NCBI GenBank assembly: GCA_026225115.1
Contig: JAMFSE010000063.1
Location: 1-44,074 of the forward strand
DNA from: Rhodovastum atsumiense
GTDB lineage: Bacteria > Pseudomonadota > Alphaproteobacteria > Acetobacterales > Acetobacteraceae
Reading direction: 5' to 3'
DNA: 44,074 nucleotides
The notes under the pieces are model-generated. The model did not search any database, was not told the DNA's origin, and was given only the letters and a program-made list of their open reading frames with translations. A program made the position numbers and the translations under genes. Positions 25,506 to 33,221 of the stretch are shown piece by piece (positions within the stretch are counted from its first letter, which is position 1; the number at the start of each line of letters is the position of its first letter).

Positions 25506-25981
25506 AAAGCTTCCAGCACAGCCTCCGCCCGGCTGACGTCGAAGCCCCCGGGCTCTTCGACCGCAAGATGGGTGATAATGCCGTCCTCGGCGATCAGCGC
25601 GTAGCGCTGGCTGCGCACGCCCATGCCGCGGGCGGAAAGGTCGAGTTCCAGGCCGACCGCCTTGGTGAAGACGCCCGAGCCATCGGCCAGCATGACGATG
25701 TTTTCGCCGACTTTCTGGTCTTTGCCCCAGGCACTCATGACGAAAGCGTCATTGACCGCAAGGCAGATGATCTTGGCCACGCCCTTGGCTTTGAAATCGG
25801 CCAGATGGTTGAGGAAGGCGGGCAGATGCTTGGCGCTGCAGGTGGGGGTGAAGGCGCCGGGCACGGCAAAGAGCACGATTTTTTTGCCTGCGAATAATTC
25901 GCCGGTGTCGACCTCGCGCGGGCCTTCCGCGGTGGCGGCCATAAGTTTGATGGCCGGAACCCTGTCGCCTGTTTTTAGCAT
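25502..25981 (-). CDS. Peroxiredoxin, Prx5/AhpE-like thiol peroxidase
   Basis: It reduces peroxides through a peroxidatic Cys in VPGAFTPTCSAKHLPAF (family motif PxxxTxxC). At 159 residues from the ATG at 25981 it has the Prx5 length; GGGAG is about ten bases upstream. An earlier frame start at 26047 adds 22 unsupported residues. Other family blocks are CLAVNDAFVMSAWGKDQ, MLADGSGVFTKAVGLELDLSARGMGVRSQRYAL and VEEPGGFDVSRAEAVL. The reductant is probably glutathione or glutaredoxin. It is the first gene in a minus-strand run that continues into the glycosyltransferases. Confidence 0.92.
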   Translation of the reverse strand: MLKTGDRVPAIKLMAATAEGPREVDTGELFAGKKIVLFAVPGAFTPTCSAKHLPAFLNHLADFKAKGVAKIICLAVNDAFVMSAWGKDQKVGENIVMLADGSGVFTKAVGLELDLSARGMGVRSQRYALIAEDGIITHLAVEEPGGFDVSRAEAVLEAL

Positions 25982-26098
25982 CTGTTGGTGTCTCCCTGTG
26001 ACTGCGTGCCTTGTCCTAGCGGAAGCCAGGCGGGACGTGAAGATCATGTCGTATTTGGGTGTTGGCTTGCGTCAGCGCGGCAGCTGGAACAGATTTGC

Positions 26099-26134
26099 CA
26101 TATGAGTGTGGGCATATGAGTGTGGGCATATGAG
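26099..26134 (+). repeat. 14-base tandem repeat carrying the yqgE start codon
   Basis: The unit CATATGAGTGTGGG occurs twice in a row, at 26099 and 26113, followed by a partial third CATATGAG from 26127. Each unit contains an ATG (26102, 26116, 26130). The first two open five-codon frames (MSVGI) whose TGA overlaps the next ATG; the third is the true start. Fourteen is not a multiple of three, so the three ATGs lie in different frames. Confidence 0.8.
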
Positions 26135-26714
26135 TTTGAAAGATACCGACGGGTTTGCGGAAAGCTCGCTGACCGGACAGATTCTGATCGCGATGCCGGC
26201 GATGACCGATCCGCGCTTTACCCAAAGCGTGATTTTTCTGTGCGCACATACGCCGGACGGTGCCATGGGCATTGTGCTCAACCAGCCGCTGAATGAGCCG
26301 CGTTTTGCCGATCTTCTGGGGCAGCTGGGCGTGGAGCCGGTGCCGCCGGCGCGCGAGATCCGGCTTACCCGCGGCGGCCCGGTTGAGGATAACCGGGGCT
26401 TTGTGCTGCATTCGGCGGATTGGATGACCGATGGCAGCCTGGAGGTGGACGGCGCCTATGTGCTGACTGCCAATATGGGTATTCTGGAGGCGATCGCCGA
26501 AGGCGGCGGTCCCAAGGACGGGCTGCTGGCGCTGGGCTATGCGGGCTGGGGGCCGGGGCAGCTGGATGCCGAGATTCTGCAAAATGGCTGGCTGAATGCG
26601 CCGGCCGACCCGCAGATTGTGTTCGATGACGACTATAAGACCAAATGGCAGCGAGCGCTCGCAAAACTACGCATCAACCCCGCCAAACTATCCCCCACCG
26701 CCGGCCACGCATAA
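26130..26714 (+). CDS. YqgE/AlgH family protein (UPF0301)
   Basis: This 194-residue protein shows the family blocks LTGQILIAMPAMTDPRFTQSVIFLCAH, GAMGIVLNQPL, the RGGPVE loop, and GYAGWGPGQLDAEI-NGWL. These proteins are widespread; AlgH affects alginate regulation in Pseudomonas, but no enzymatic activity is established. The start at 26130 is the third ATG in a tandem repeat and has no separate ribosome site; initiation may be coupled to the two micro-frames before it. It is divergent from the peroxiredoxin gene. Confidence 0.9.
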   Translation: MSLKDTDGFAESSLTGQILIAMPAMTDPRFTQSVIFLCAHTPDGAMGIVLNQPLNEPRFADLLGQLGVEPVPPAREIRLTRGGPVEDNRGFVLHSADWMTDGSLEVDGAYVLTANMGILEAIAEGGGPKDGLLALGYAGWGPGQLDAEILQNGWLNAPADPQIVFDDDYKTKWQRALAKLRINPAKLSPTAGHA

Positions 26715-26858
26715 AACACACTGTGGCGGCCATCTGAGGCGTCTGTCTGCGCTTACGGTCCTCACGACCAGTAGGGTGGCGCCGGTCCGGGTCTCGACAG
26801 CCGCCCCAGCTGACCCACCACAGCGCGTTTTAGACCTGAGTCTTTCTGGAGTTTTTTG

Positions 26859-27542
26859 ATGAGCGAATTGGTTTTTGCGGCTCCTGCTGGGGTGGTTGTG
26901 CCGGTTGCGGGCGGTGGGTTGTTTCCGGTGCGCAGGGTGTTTTGCGTTGGGCGCAATTATGCGGCGCATGCGCGGGAAATGGGGAACGATCCGGATCGAG
27001 AGCCGCCGTTTTTCTTCTGCAAGCCGGCCGATGCGGTGGTGACCGGCGGGGAGGTGAAATATCCTTCGGCGACCGCGAATTTGCATCATGAGATGGAGCT
27101 GGTGGTGGCGATTGGGCGGGGTGGGGCGGATGTCGCGGCGGCAGATGCACTTGGACTGGTATTTGGGTATGCTGCCGGGCTCGATCTCACGCGGCGGGAT
27201 TTGCAGGATGAGGCGAAAGCGGCGCGCCGGCCTTGGGATATGAGCAAAGGCTTCGATGAGTCCGGGCCGATTGGCGAGATTGTGCCGGTCGGGAAGGTTG
27301 GGCATCCGGCGGCGGGGCGGATCGTTTTAAAGGTTAATGGCGAGGTTCGTCAGCAAGGCGATCTGGCGGATCAGATCTGGGCGGTGCCGGAGGTGATTGC
27401 GGCACTCTCGAAATTGGTGCGCCTGGAGGCCGGGGATTTGATTTTTACCGGGACGCCGGATGGCGTTGGGCCGTTGGTGAGGGGCGATTTGGCCGAGGGT
27501 GAAATTGAGGGCGTCGGAAAACTCCGGGTAAGAATGGTTTAA
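26859..27542 (+). CDS. Fumarylacetoacetate hydrolase family protein
   Basis: This 227-residue protein with the FAH beta-roll shows VFCVGRNYAAHAREM, the metal-site cluster HHEMELVVAIGR, LGLVFGYAAGLDLTRRDLQ and FTGTPDGVG. Relatives hydrolyse C-C bonds in acylpyruvates or decarboxylate oxaloacetate (FAHD1/UGL type). Its length fits acylpyruvase or oxaloacetate decarboxylase rather than full fumarylacetoacetase. GGAG lies seven bases before the ATG. Its TAA overlaps the arfB stop on the other strand by four bases. The exact substrate is not clear. Confidence 0.9.
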   Translation: MSELVFAAPAGVVVPVAGGGLFPVRRVFCVGRNYAAHAREMGNDPDREPPFFFCKPADAVVTGGEVKYPSATANLHHEMELVVAIGRGGADVAAADALGLVFGYAAGLDLTRRDLQDEAKAARRPWDMSKGFDESGPIGEIVPVGKVGHPAAGRIVLKVNGEVRQQGDLADQIWAVPEVIAALSKLVRLEAGDLIFTGTPDGVGPLVRGDLAEGEIEGVGKLRVRMV

Positions 27543-27961
27543 TCCAAAGGGTTTTTGCCGCGCAGGCGCTTGGTGTCCGCGCGGTGGCTTTTGGCTTCCA
27601 GCCGTCGGGTTCGGGACGCTTTGGTGGGTTTGGTCGGGCGGCGGTAGATCGGCGCTACTGCCGCCGCCCGGATCAGTTCCAGAAGCCGCTCCAGCGCGTC
27701 CTCGCGGTTGCGGTTCTGGGTGCGAAAGCGATTGGCGATGATGAGAATGGTGCCGTCATTGCCGAGGCGGCGCCCGGCAAGGGTGGCCAGACGTGTCTTC
27801 ACGGCCTCCGGCAATGTCGCGCAGGCGCCGAGATTGAAACGCAGCTGAACGGCGGTGGCGACCTTGTTGACGTTCTGGCCGCCGGGGCCGGATGCGGTAA
27901 TGAAGCTTTCTTCGATGTCGGATTCCGAGATCGAAAGCCGGGGGGTGACTTGAATGGTCAT
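27539..27961 (-). CDS. arfB: Alternative ribosome-rescue factor ArfB
   Basis: This 140-residue peptidyl-tRNA hydrolase releases nascent chains from ribosomes stalled at mRNA ends. It has the GGQ motif at residues 27-29 in ASGPGGQNVNKVATAV, the RF-1-type domain, then a basic tail (RRPTKPTKASRTRRLEAKSHRADTKRLRGK) that enters the empty mRNA channel. Length matches ArfB (YaeJ). It lies 39 bases after rpmB on the same strand and its stop overlaps the FAH stop, so the two genes are tightly convergent. Confidence 0.95.
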   Translation of the reverse strand: MTIQVTPRLSISESDIEESFITASGPGGQNVNKVATAVQLRFNLGACATLPEAVKTRLATLAGRRLGNDGTILIIANRFRTQNRNREDALERLLELIRAAAVAPIYRRPTKPTKASRTRRLEAKSHRADTKRLRGKNPLD

Positions 27962-28000
27962 GCTGCACCCGCCGGATGGGGGCGCATGGCCCCCGGGTGG

Positions 28001-28300
28001 TTAGGCGGCTTTGGCTTCCTTTTTGGCCGCGGCGCGCTCCAGGCGGCGCTTCAGCGCAACACCTTCGATGGTGTGCTTGCGGTCGGACTTGCTGAGGATG
28101 AAGGCATCCAGGCCGCCGTTATGCTCGATGGTGCGGATCGCACGGGTCGACAGGCGCAGGCGCACGATGCCGAGCAGGTCGGATGTGAGCGAGATTTCCT
28201 GCAGATTGGGCAGGAAACGGCGGCGGGATTTGTTGTTCGCGTGGCTGACGTTATTGCCAGAGAGCACGGTCTTCCCGGTTAGTTCACAGCGGCGGGCCAT
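28001..28300 (-). CDS. rpmB: 50S ribosomal protein L28
   Basis: This 99-residue large-subunit protein opens with [33 protein letters not shown], the family signature, and has the L28 C-terminal part [17 protein letters not shown] with an alphaproteobacterial basic tail. The N-terminal CELTGK has only one Cys, so this is the zinc-free form. It is followed by arfB and preceded by a well-formed leader hairpin and promoter. Confidence 0.97.
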   Translation of the reverse strand: MARRCELTGKTVLSGNNVSHANNKSRRRFLPNLQEISLTSDLLGIVRLRLSTRAIRTIEHNGGLDAFILSKSDRKHTIEGVALKRRLERAAAKKEAKAA

Positions 28301-28325
28301 CGGATCATCCTTAAATACGCAAAGC

Positions 28326-28345
28326 GGGCCAGCGGTGACTGGCCC
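28326..28345 (-). promoter_or_regulatory. Leader hairpin upstream of rpmB
   Basis: GGGCCAG (28326-28332) and CTGGCCC (28339-28345) form a 7-base-pair GC stem with a six-base loop. It lies in the rpmB 5' leader, ending 25 bases before the start and after the promoter boxes. Such leaders sometimes serve autoregulation of ribosomal proteins; not shown here. Confidence 0.45.
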
Positions 28346-28357
28346 GAAAGTCGGCGG

Positions 28358-28386
28358 CTTATGGCCATAATCGATAAAGAGGTCAA
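28358..28386 (-). promoter_or_regulatory. Candidate rpmB promoter
   Basis: On the minus strand TTGACC (28386-28381) is followed after 17 bases by CATAAG (28363-28358). Spacing is ideal and the -35 box matches five of six bases; the -10 box is weaker. Transcription would start just ahead of the leader hairpin. Confidence 0.5.
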
Positions 28387-28439
28387 GGGTGGAAGGCGTG
28401 GATGGAAGTTTTTAGAAGGGCTTCGGCGGAATTCACATC

Positions 28440-28495
28440 CGTGGCCCAGAATAAAAAGTCTTTTTGGTTCTTTTCTTCAGAAAAAAAACTGCTTA
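28440..28495. repeat. A/T-hairpin element, single half, at the stop of a small gene
   Basis: A lone half-element is present: GTGGCCCAGAATAAAAAGTC, then a T-run, then an imperfect stem GTTCTTTTCT/AGAAAAAAAAC (28467-28489), then CTGCTTA. The final TTA is the TAA stop of the minus-strand gene that begins at 28747. No clear inverse half is seen on the left, which is the spacer to rpmB. Confidence 0.65.
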
Positions 28496-28747
28496 CGCTT
28501 CCCCTGCGTGATCTTTCCCGGCGTTCTGCCGCATTTCGCCGGATTCGACGCTTTCGATGGCGTTGGAGAGGATCTGCACGACCACGTCGTCCGGCAGCGC
28601 GCGGGTGAGCATGCCCATGGCGCCGCCCAGGAGGGCGGAAGCAATGGCGATCGAGTTGATGTTTTTGCCCATCATATGCTCGATCGCCTTGTCGATGATC
28701 GAGCCCGCAAGCGAGAGGTCGCGGTCGGGGATTTCAGGTGAAGTCAT
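28493..28747 (-). CDS. Small conserved-looking protein of unknown function
   Basis: This 84-residue protein has no family that I recognise. From the ATG at 28747 (GGAAG about eight bases upstream; a GTG start at 28759 adds four residues) it reads as an amphipathic, mostly helical protein with SIIDKAIEHMMGKNINSIAIASALLGGAMGML. An acidic start and a polar tail with three acidic residues follow. One weak hydrophobic stretch (INSIAIASALLGGAMGML) might touch a membrane. It sits 67 bases after the Atm1 transporter and may share its transcript. Good ribosome site, codon use like its neighbours and position suggest it is real. Confidence 0.7.
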   Translation of the reverse strand: MTSPEIPDRDLSLAGSIIDKAIEHMMGKNINSIAIASALLGGAMGMLTRALPDDVVVQILSNAIESVESGEMRQNAGKDHAGEA

Positions 28748-28813
28748 GGTCGCTTCCACTATTGTTCTCGCTCCTATGTGGGTGCGGCCGGGCTGGATTG
28801 CAGCGGCCGCAGG

Positions 28814-30700
28814 TCAGTTGGCGGGTTCTGACACGGAATTTTGAAGTTGCAAGGGGTCGACGCCGACCACTTCTGCCACCTCGTCCAACTCCGCCTGTGC
28901 GGCCCACATGGCGGCGTAGACGCCGTCCAGGCTCAGCAAAGCCAGATGGCTGCCGCGTTCAACGATTTCGCCGTCGCGCAGCACCAGGATCTCATCCGCA
29001 TCGGTAATGGTGGAAAGCCGGTGGGCAATGACCAAGGTGGTGCGGTCATGGGCAACCGAACTCAGGGCGGCGCCGATTTCCTGTTCGGTGGCTGTGTCCA
29101 GGGCCGAGGTTGCTTCGTCGAGGATCAGGATCCGCGGATTTTTGAGGATGGTGCGGGCGATGGCGACGCGCTGTTTTTCACCGCCGGAGAGTTTCAATCC
29201 GCGCTCGCCGACCTTGGTTTTATAGCCCTGCGGCAGCCGGGTGATGAAATCATGGATTTGTGCCAAGCGCGCGGCGTTCTCGATTTCCACATTGGTGGCG
29301 CCCGGTTTGCCATAGGCGATGTTGTAATAGATGGAATCGTTGAACAGCACGGTGTCCTGCGGGACGACGCCGATGGCGCTGCGCAGGGAATGCTGGGTCA
29401 GATCGCGGATATCGGTGCCGTTGATCAGCACCGCCCCCTGGGTCACGTCATAAAACCGGAAGAGCATGCGGCTGATGGTGGATTTGCCGGAACCGGTAGG
29501 GCCAACCACGGCGATCTTATGGCCGGCCGGCACCGTGAAGGAGACACCTTTGAGGATTTCGCGGTCCGGGTTGTAGCTGAAATGCACGTTCTCGAAGCGG
29601 ATCTCGGCGGGCGCCCCTTGGGCGGGGAGGATCTTGGCGCCCGGCCTGTCGGTAATTTCGTGATCGACCCGCATCAAAGCGAACATCTGCTCCATGTCGA
29701 CCAGGCCCTGGTTGAGCGAGAAATACACGAAGCCCAGCATGTTGAGCGGGATGTAGAGCTGCATGAGATAGGTGTTAACCAGCACGAATTTGCCGACGGA
29801 CATGCTGTGGTGCGCAACCCCGTTGGCTGCCATCAGCATCATGATGCCAAGGGCGATGGAGATGATGGTGGCCTGGCCGATGTTCAGCGTGTTCAGCGAG
29901 ACCTGGGATTTGACCGAGGCTTTCTCATAGCGAGCGAGGCTTTCATCAAACCGCTTGGATTCGTGTGCTTCATTGCCGAAATATTTGACGGTCTCGAAGT
30001 TGATCAGGCTGTCGATCGCCTTGGTCTGCGCCTCGTTATCGGTCTCGTTCATGATGCGGCGGAATTTCGAGCGCCAGGCCGTGAAGGCGAAGGTGAAGGT
30101 CATGTAGCAGCCGACGGCGGCGAAGGTGATCAGCGCGTAATAGACATTGAACAGATGCCAGAGGATGCCGACGGTCAGCAGCAGTTCGATAATCGTCGGC
30201 ACGACGTTGAAGGTGGCAAGGCGTAGCACCGTCTGGATGCCGAGCGTGCCGCGGAGAATAATATTGGAGAGGCCGCCGGTCTGGCGGTCGAGATGGAAGC
30301 GCATCGACAGCCCGTGCAGATGCTCGAATGTCTGGCGGGCAACGTCGCGCGAGGCCCGCATCTGCACGGCCGCGAAAATGGCGTCGCGCAATTCGCCAAA
30401 GCCGGCGGCGGCGATGCGCACGCCGGCATAGGCAACGATGATGGCGGCAGGCACGATGATGAGGGCATCCGCCGGCCGATGCGCAAGGCGGTCGACCGCA
30501 TGGGAATACAGGATCGGGACGTAAACCGTGGCGATTTTGGCAAGCAGCATCGCGACGCTGGCGAGGATGAGGCGCAGCCGCAGGGCCGGCTCGTTTTTCG
30601 GCCAGAGATAGGGCATCAGCGAGAAGACGGTGGACCAGGAACCGCGCGGATTTTTTGCCGCAGTTGGGGGTACCATCGCGTGGGGGTTGGCAGGACGCAT
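28814..30700 (-). CDS. Atm1-type ABC exporter (half-transporter, permease fused to ATPase)
   Basis: The protein is about 628 residues. The membrane domain (about residues 40-330) has six helices and the TAWRSKFRRIMNETDNEAQTKAIDSLINFETVKYFGNE block typical of Atm1/HMT1 transporters. The ATPase domain has Walker A VGPTGSGKSTISRML, Q-loop GVVPQDTVLFNDS, signature LSGGEKQRVAIART, Walker B ILILDEATSALD and H-loop IAHRLSTI. Relatives export glutathione-linked sulfur compounds or heavy metals and support cytosolic Fe-S assembly. The start is unclear: GTG 30721, ATG 30712, ATG 30700 or ATG 30676. The ATG at 30700 shares the palindrome CATATG with the divergent Nudix start. Confidence 0.92.
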   Translation of the reverse strand: MRPANPHAMVPPTAAKNPRGSWSTVFSLMPYLWPKNEPALRLRLILASVAMLLAKIATVYVPILYSHAVDRLAHRPADALIIVPAAIIVAYAGVRIAAAGFGELRDAIFAAVQMRASRDVARQTFEHLHGLSMRFHLDRQTGGLSNIILRGTLGIQTVLRLATFNVVPTIIELLLTVGILWHLFNVYYALITFAAVGCYMTFTFAFTAWRSKFRRIMNETDNEAQTKAIDSLINFETVKYFGNEAHESKRFDESLARYEKASVKSQVSLNTLNIGQATIISIALGIMMLMAANGVAHHSMSVGKFVLVNTYLMQLYIPLNMLGFVYFSLNQGLVDMEQMFALMRVDHEITDRPGAKILPAQGAPAEIRFENVHFSYNPDREILKGVSFTVPAGHKIAVVGPTGSGKSTISRMLFRFYDVTQGAVLINGTDIRDLTQHSLRSAIGVVPQDTVLFNDSIYYNIAYGKPGATNVEIENAARLAQIHDFITRLPQGYKTKVGERGLKLSGGEKQRVAIARTILKNPRILILDEATSALDTATEQEIGAALSSVAHDRTTLVIAHRLSTITDADEILVLRDGEIVERGSHLALLSLDGVYAAMWAAQAELDEVAEVVGVDPLQLQNSVSEPAN

Positions 30701-31546
30701 ATGTGGGCTCATGTGACGCACATGGCATGCGACCCCCTCATTGCAAAGCTCTTATCACATATTACGGCCTGCCAGACCGCATGCCTGCCCGGCGAACGGC
30801 TGGGGTTTTACATCGGCAGCGCACTTGCGGGCTATGTCCGGCCGGAATTCGCGACCCGGCTGGCGGCGGCCTCGCGCAGCATCTCGCTAAGCGACCGGGT
30901 GGTGCTGGCGCCGCCGGCTGCGGCGGGTTTGAACGAGATTGCGCTGACGGCCGGTTGCCGGGTCCGGGGCGAGAATTTCGATGTGCGGGCGGTGCTGGAT
31001 GGCCCGGTGCTGGCGGTGCTGGACCGCGGCGCGTTGCCCGATTTCGGCGTGATGGGCGTCGGCGTTCACGTCAATGGTTTGGTGCGGCGTCTGGATGGCT
31101 GGCATTTATGGGTGGGCAAGCGCGCGGCGGATAAAAAGCTCGATCCGGGCAAGCTGGATAATCTGGTCGGCGGCGGCGTTGCGGCCGGCCATACGCCGTT
31201 CGAGACGCTGCTCAAAGAGGCTGGCGAGGAAGCGGGATTGCCGGAGGATTTGGCGAAGACGGCGACGCCGCAGGGACGATTCTCTTATAATATGGAGCGT
31301 CCGGAAGGGCTGCGGCGGGATGTATTATATGTCTACGACCTGATCCTGCCCGAGGATTTCGAGCCGAGTCCAACCGATGGCGAGGTCGAGCATTTTGAGC
31401 TGTGGCCATTGGCAAAAGCGTTTGAGACGGTGCGGGAGACGGATGCGTTCAAATTCAATGTGAATTTGGTCCTGATCGATCTTTTTATTCGTTTCGGGCT
31501 GCTGCAGGGCGAGGACGCAAAGATGCTGCGCAAGGCACTGCGGTAA
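30701..31546 (+). CDS. Nudix hydrolase with DUF4743 N-terminal domain
   Basis: This protein of about 281 residues has an N-terminal DUF4743 domain (LGFYIGSALAGYVRPEFA and VRGENFDVRAVLD), then LWVGKRAADKKLDPGKLDNLVGGGVAAG leading into the Nudix helix. The Nudix box reads GGVAAG-TPFETLLKEAGEEAGL; the usual first Glu and the Arg before Glu are replaced by other residues, as in the thiamine-linked Tnr3/YJR142W group. In yeasts relatives clean up damaged thiamine diphosphate; function here is inferred. AGGA lies five bases before the ATG at 30701; ATG 30722 is the alternative. Confidence 0.85.
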   Translation: MWAHVTHMACDPLIAKLLSHITACQTACLPGERLGFYIGSALAGYVRPEFATRLAAASRSISLSDRVVLAPPAAAGLNEIALTAGCRVRGENFDVRAVLDGPVLAVLDRGALPDFGVMGVGVHVNGLVRRLDGWHLWVGKRAADKKLDPGKLDNLVGGGVAAGHTPFETLLKEAGEEAGLPEDLAKTATPQGRFSYNMERPEGLRRDVLYVYDLILPEDFEPSPTDGEVEHFELWPLAKAFETVRETDAFKFNVNLVLIDLFIRFGLLQGEDAKMLRKALR

Positions 31547-31628
31547 CGTTAAAATAAGTCAATATCGCGCTGGTAATCCAGATGCCAGTTGGCTTACGGT
31601 TCATCCAATAGGGGGTGTATCGAAGTTA

Positions 31629-33221
31629 ATGGGTGCAGCGGCAATTCTGGTGGGGCAGTACAATCCGGCATTGGTCGGACTGTCGATCGTGATCGCAATC
31701 CTGGCCTCGGCGACCTCGCTCGACGTTGCGGGCCGAATCCGCGGCGCGATCGGCGGGCTGCGTCTGGCCTGGATTGTGGCGGCGGGCGTTGCGATGGGCG
31801 GCGGCATCTGGGCCATGCATTTCGTGGCCATGCTGGCCTTCAGCCTGCCGGTCACCGTTGGTTACGACGTGCCGATCACCCTGGCCTCGCTGGCACTTGC
31901 GGTGGGGGTCACGAGCGTCAGCCTGCTGATCGTCTTCAGTGGCGATTTCAGCGTCGCGAAAGTGCTGCTGGGCGGCGTGATCATGGGGGCCGGCATCGGC
32001 GGGATGCATTATCTCGGCATGGCGGCGGTCATCGCTTCGGCGACGATGTCGTACCAGCCATGGTTGGTAACGGCGTCTGTCGCCATCGCGGTCGGTGCCT
32101 CAATGGCGGCGCTATGGATCGCCGCCCGGGTGACCGGCATCGCCTGGCGGCTGGCCGCTGCCGTGGTGATGGGCTTCGCCGTTGCGGGGATGCATTACAC
32201 CGGCATGGCGGCCATCTGCTTTACCAGGGCCAGCGCGCAACACGGTGCCGGCACCGAGCGTTTTGATACCGGCAGCGTCGCTTTGGCGGTTGCCGCCGGC
32301 GCCGTCGTTATCCTTACCCTGGCTTTGATTTCGGCGACGATTGACCGGCGCTTTGCGGCGCTGCGGCAACGTGAGACGGAAGAATCGCGGCGCGCCGCGG
32401 CGCAAGCGGAAGCAGCGCTTCACGAACTCAAGGCGACGCAGCAGAGCCTGATTCAAGCCGAAAAAATGGCATCATTGAGCCGGCTGACAGCCGGGGTCGC
32501 GCATGAGATCAACACACCGATCGGCACCGCTTTGACGGCGGCGACCACGCTGCAACGGCGCAGCAAGGAATTCGCGGCCAGTGTGCAGGCCGGCACGATC
32601 ACCAAGACAGCGGCGCAGAGCTATGCCGCCATCGCCGCCGATGGCAGCGAACTGATCGTCTCCAACATCATGCGGGCCGCCGAACTCATCCAGAGTTTCA
32701 AACAGGTTGCCGTCGACCAGACCAGCGGCGAGCGCCGTGAGTTTGGACTGCAAGCGTATTTGCACGAAATTGTGCGTAGCCTCAGCCCGCGCCTCAAGCA
32801 GACCGCGCATCAGGTGAGCGTCGACTGCCCGGCTGGATTGCGGCTTTTCAGCTCCCCGGGCGCGTTGTCGCAGATCCTCACCAATCTCATCATCAACAGC
32901 ATCGTCCATGCCTATCCGGACAACCGCGCGGGGCAGATCCAGGTCAGCGCCCGCCTGTCCAAGAAAGGCCAGGTGGAGCTTACCTATAGCGATGACGGCA
33001 GCGGCATTCCCGCCCACCATCTCGATCGGATTTATGACCCGTTCTTCACCACCAGCCGCGCTGCCGGCGGCACCGGACTTGGCATGCATATCGTCTATAA
33101 CCTTGTCACCCAAACGCTGAAGGGCACGATCGCTGTGGAAAGCCCGGTCACCGGCACCCGCTTCACGATCCGTTTTCCCATCCATATGCCGAGCACCGCG
33201 GAGGTAATTGAAACCGTATGA
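31629..33221 (+). CDS. MHYT-domain sensor histidine kinase
   Basis: This 530-residue protein has an N-terminal MHYT sensor region of seven membrane helices (about residues 15-235). It carries three MHYT-type motifs: MHFV (63-66), MHYL (126-129) and MHYT (188-191), proposed to bind copper and sense oxygen, CO or NO. A coiled-coil linker (about 240-278) leads to the kinase H-box TAGVAHEINTPIGTAL with His292. Then come an N-box (NLIINSIVHAYPDN), G1 DDGSGIP, F-box YDPFFTT and G2 GGTGLGMHIV. The next gene overlaps by four bases and is the probable partner. Confidence 0.92.
   Translation: MGAAAILVGQYNPALVGLSIVIAILASATSLDVAGRIRGAIGGLRLAWIVAAGVAMGGGIWAMHFVAMLAFSLPVTVGYDVPITLASLALAVGVTSVSLLIVFSGDFSVAKVLLGGVIMGAGIGGMHYLGMAAVIASATMSYQPWLVTASVAIAVGASMAALWIAARVTGIAWRLAAAVVMGFAVAGMHYTGMAAICFTRASAQHGAGTERFDTGSVALAVAAGAVVILTLALISATIDRRFAALRQRETEESRRAAAQAEAALHELKATQQSLIQAEKMASLSRLTAGVAHEINTPIGTALTAATTLQRRSKEFAASVQAGTITKTAAQSYAAIAADGSELIVSNIMRAAELIQSFKQVAVDQTSGERREFGLQAYLHEIVRSLSPRLKQTAHQVSVDCPAGLRLFSSPGALSQILTNLIINSIVHAYPDNRAGQIQVSARLSKKGQVELTYSDDGSGIPAHHLDRIYDPFFTTSRAAGGTGLGMHIVYNLVTQTLKGTIAVESPVTGTRFTIRFPIHMPSTAEVIETV

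Noticed and set aside
26715-26858. Structured RNA between yqgE and the FAH gene (arms like CTGTGG/CCACAG)
   Set aside because: Arms are short and far apart, with no other recognisable conserved motif; too weak to call.
28841-30226. 461-residue open frame on the plus strand
   Set aside because: It lies opposite the Atm1 ATPase gene, whose motifs are unambiguous; no domain signs in the shadow.
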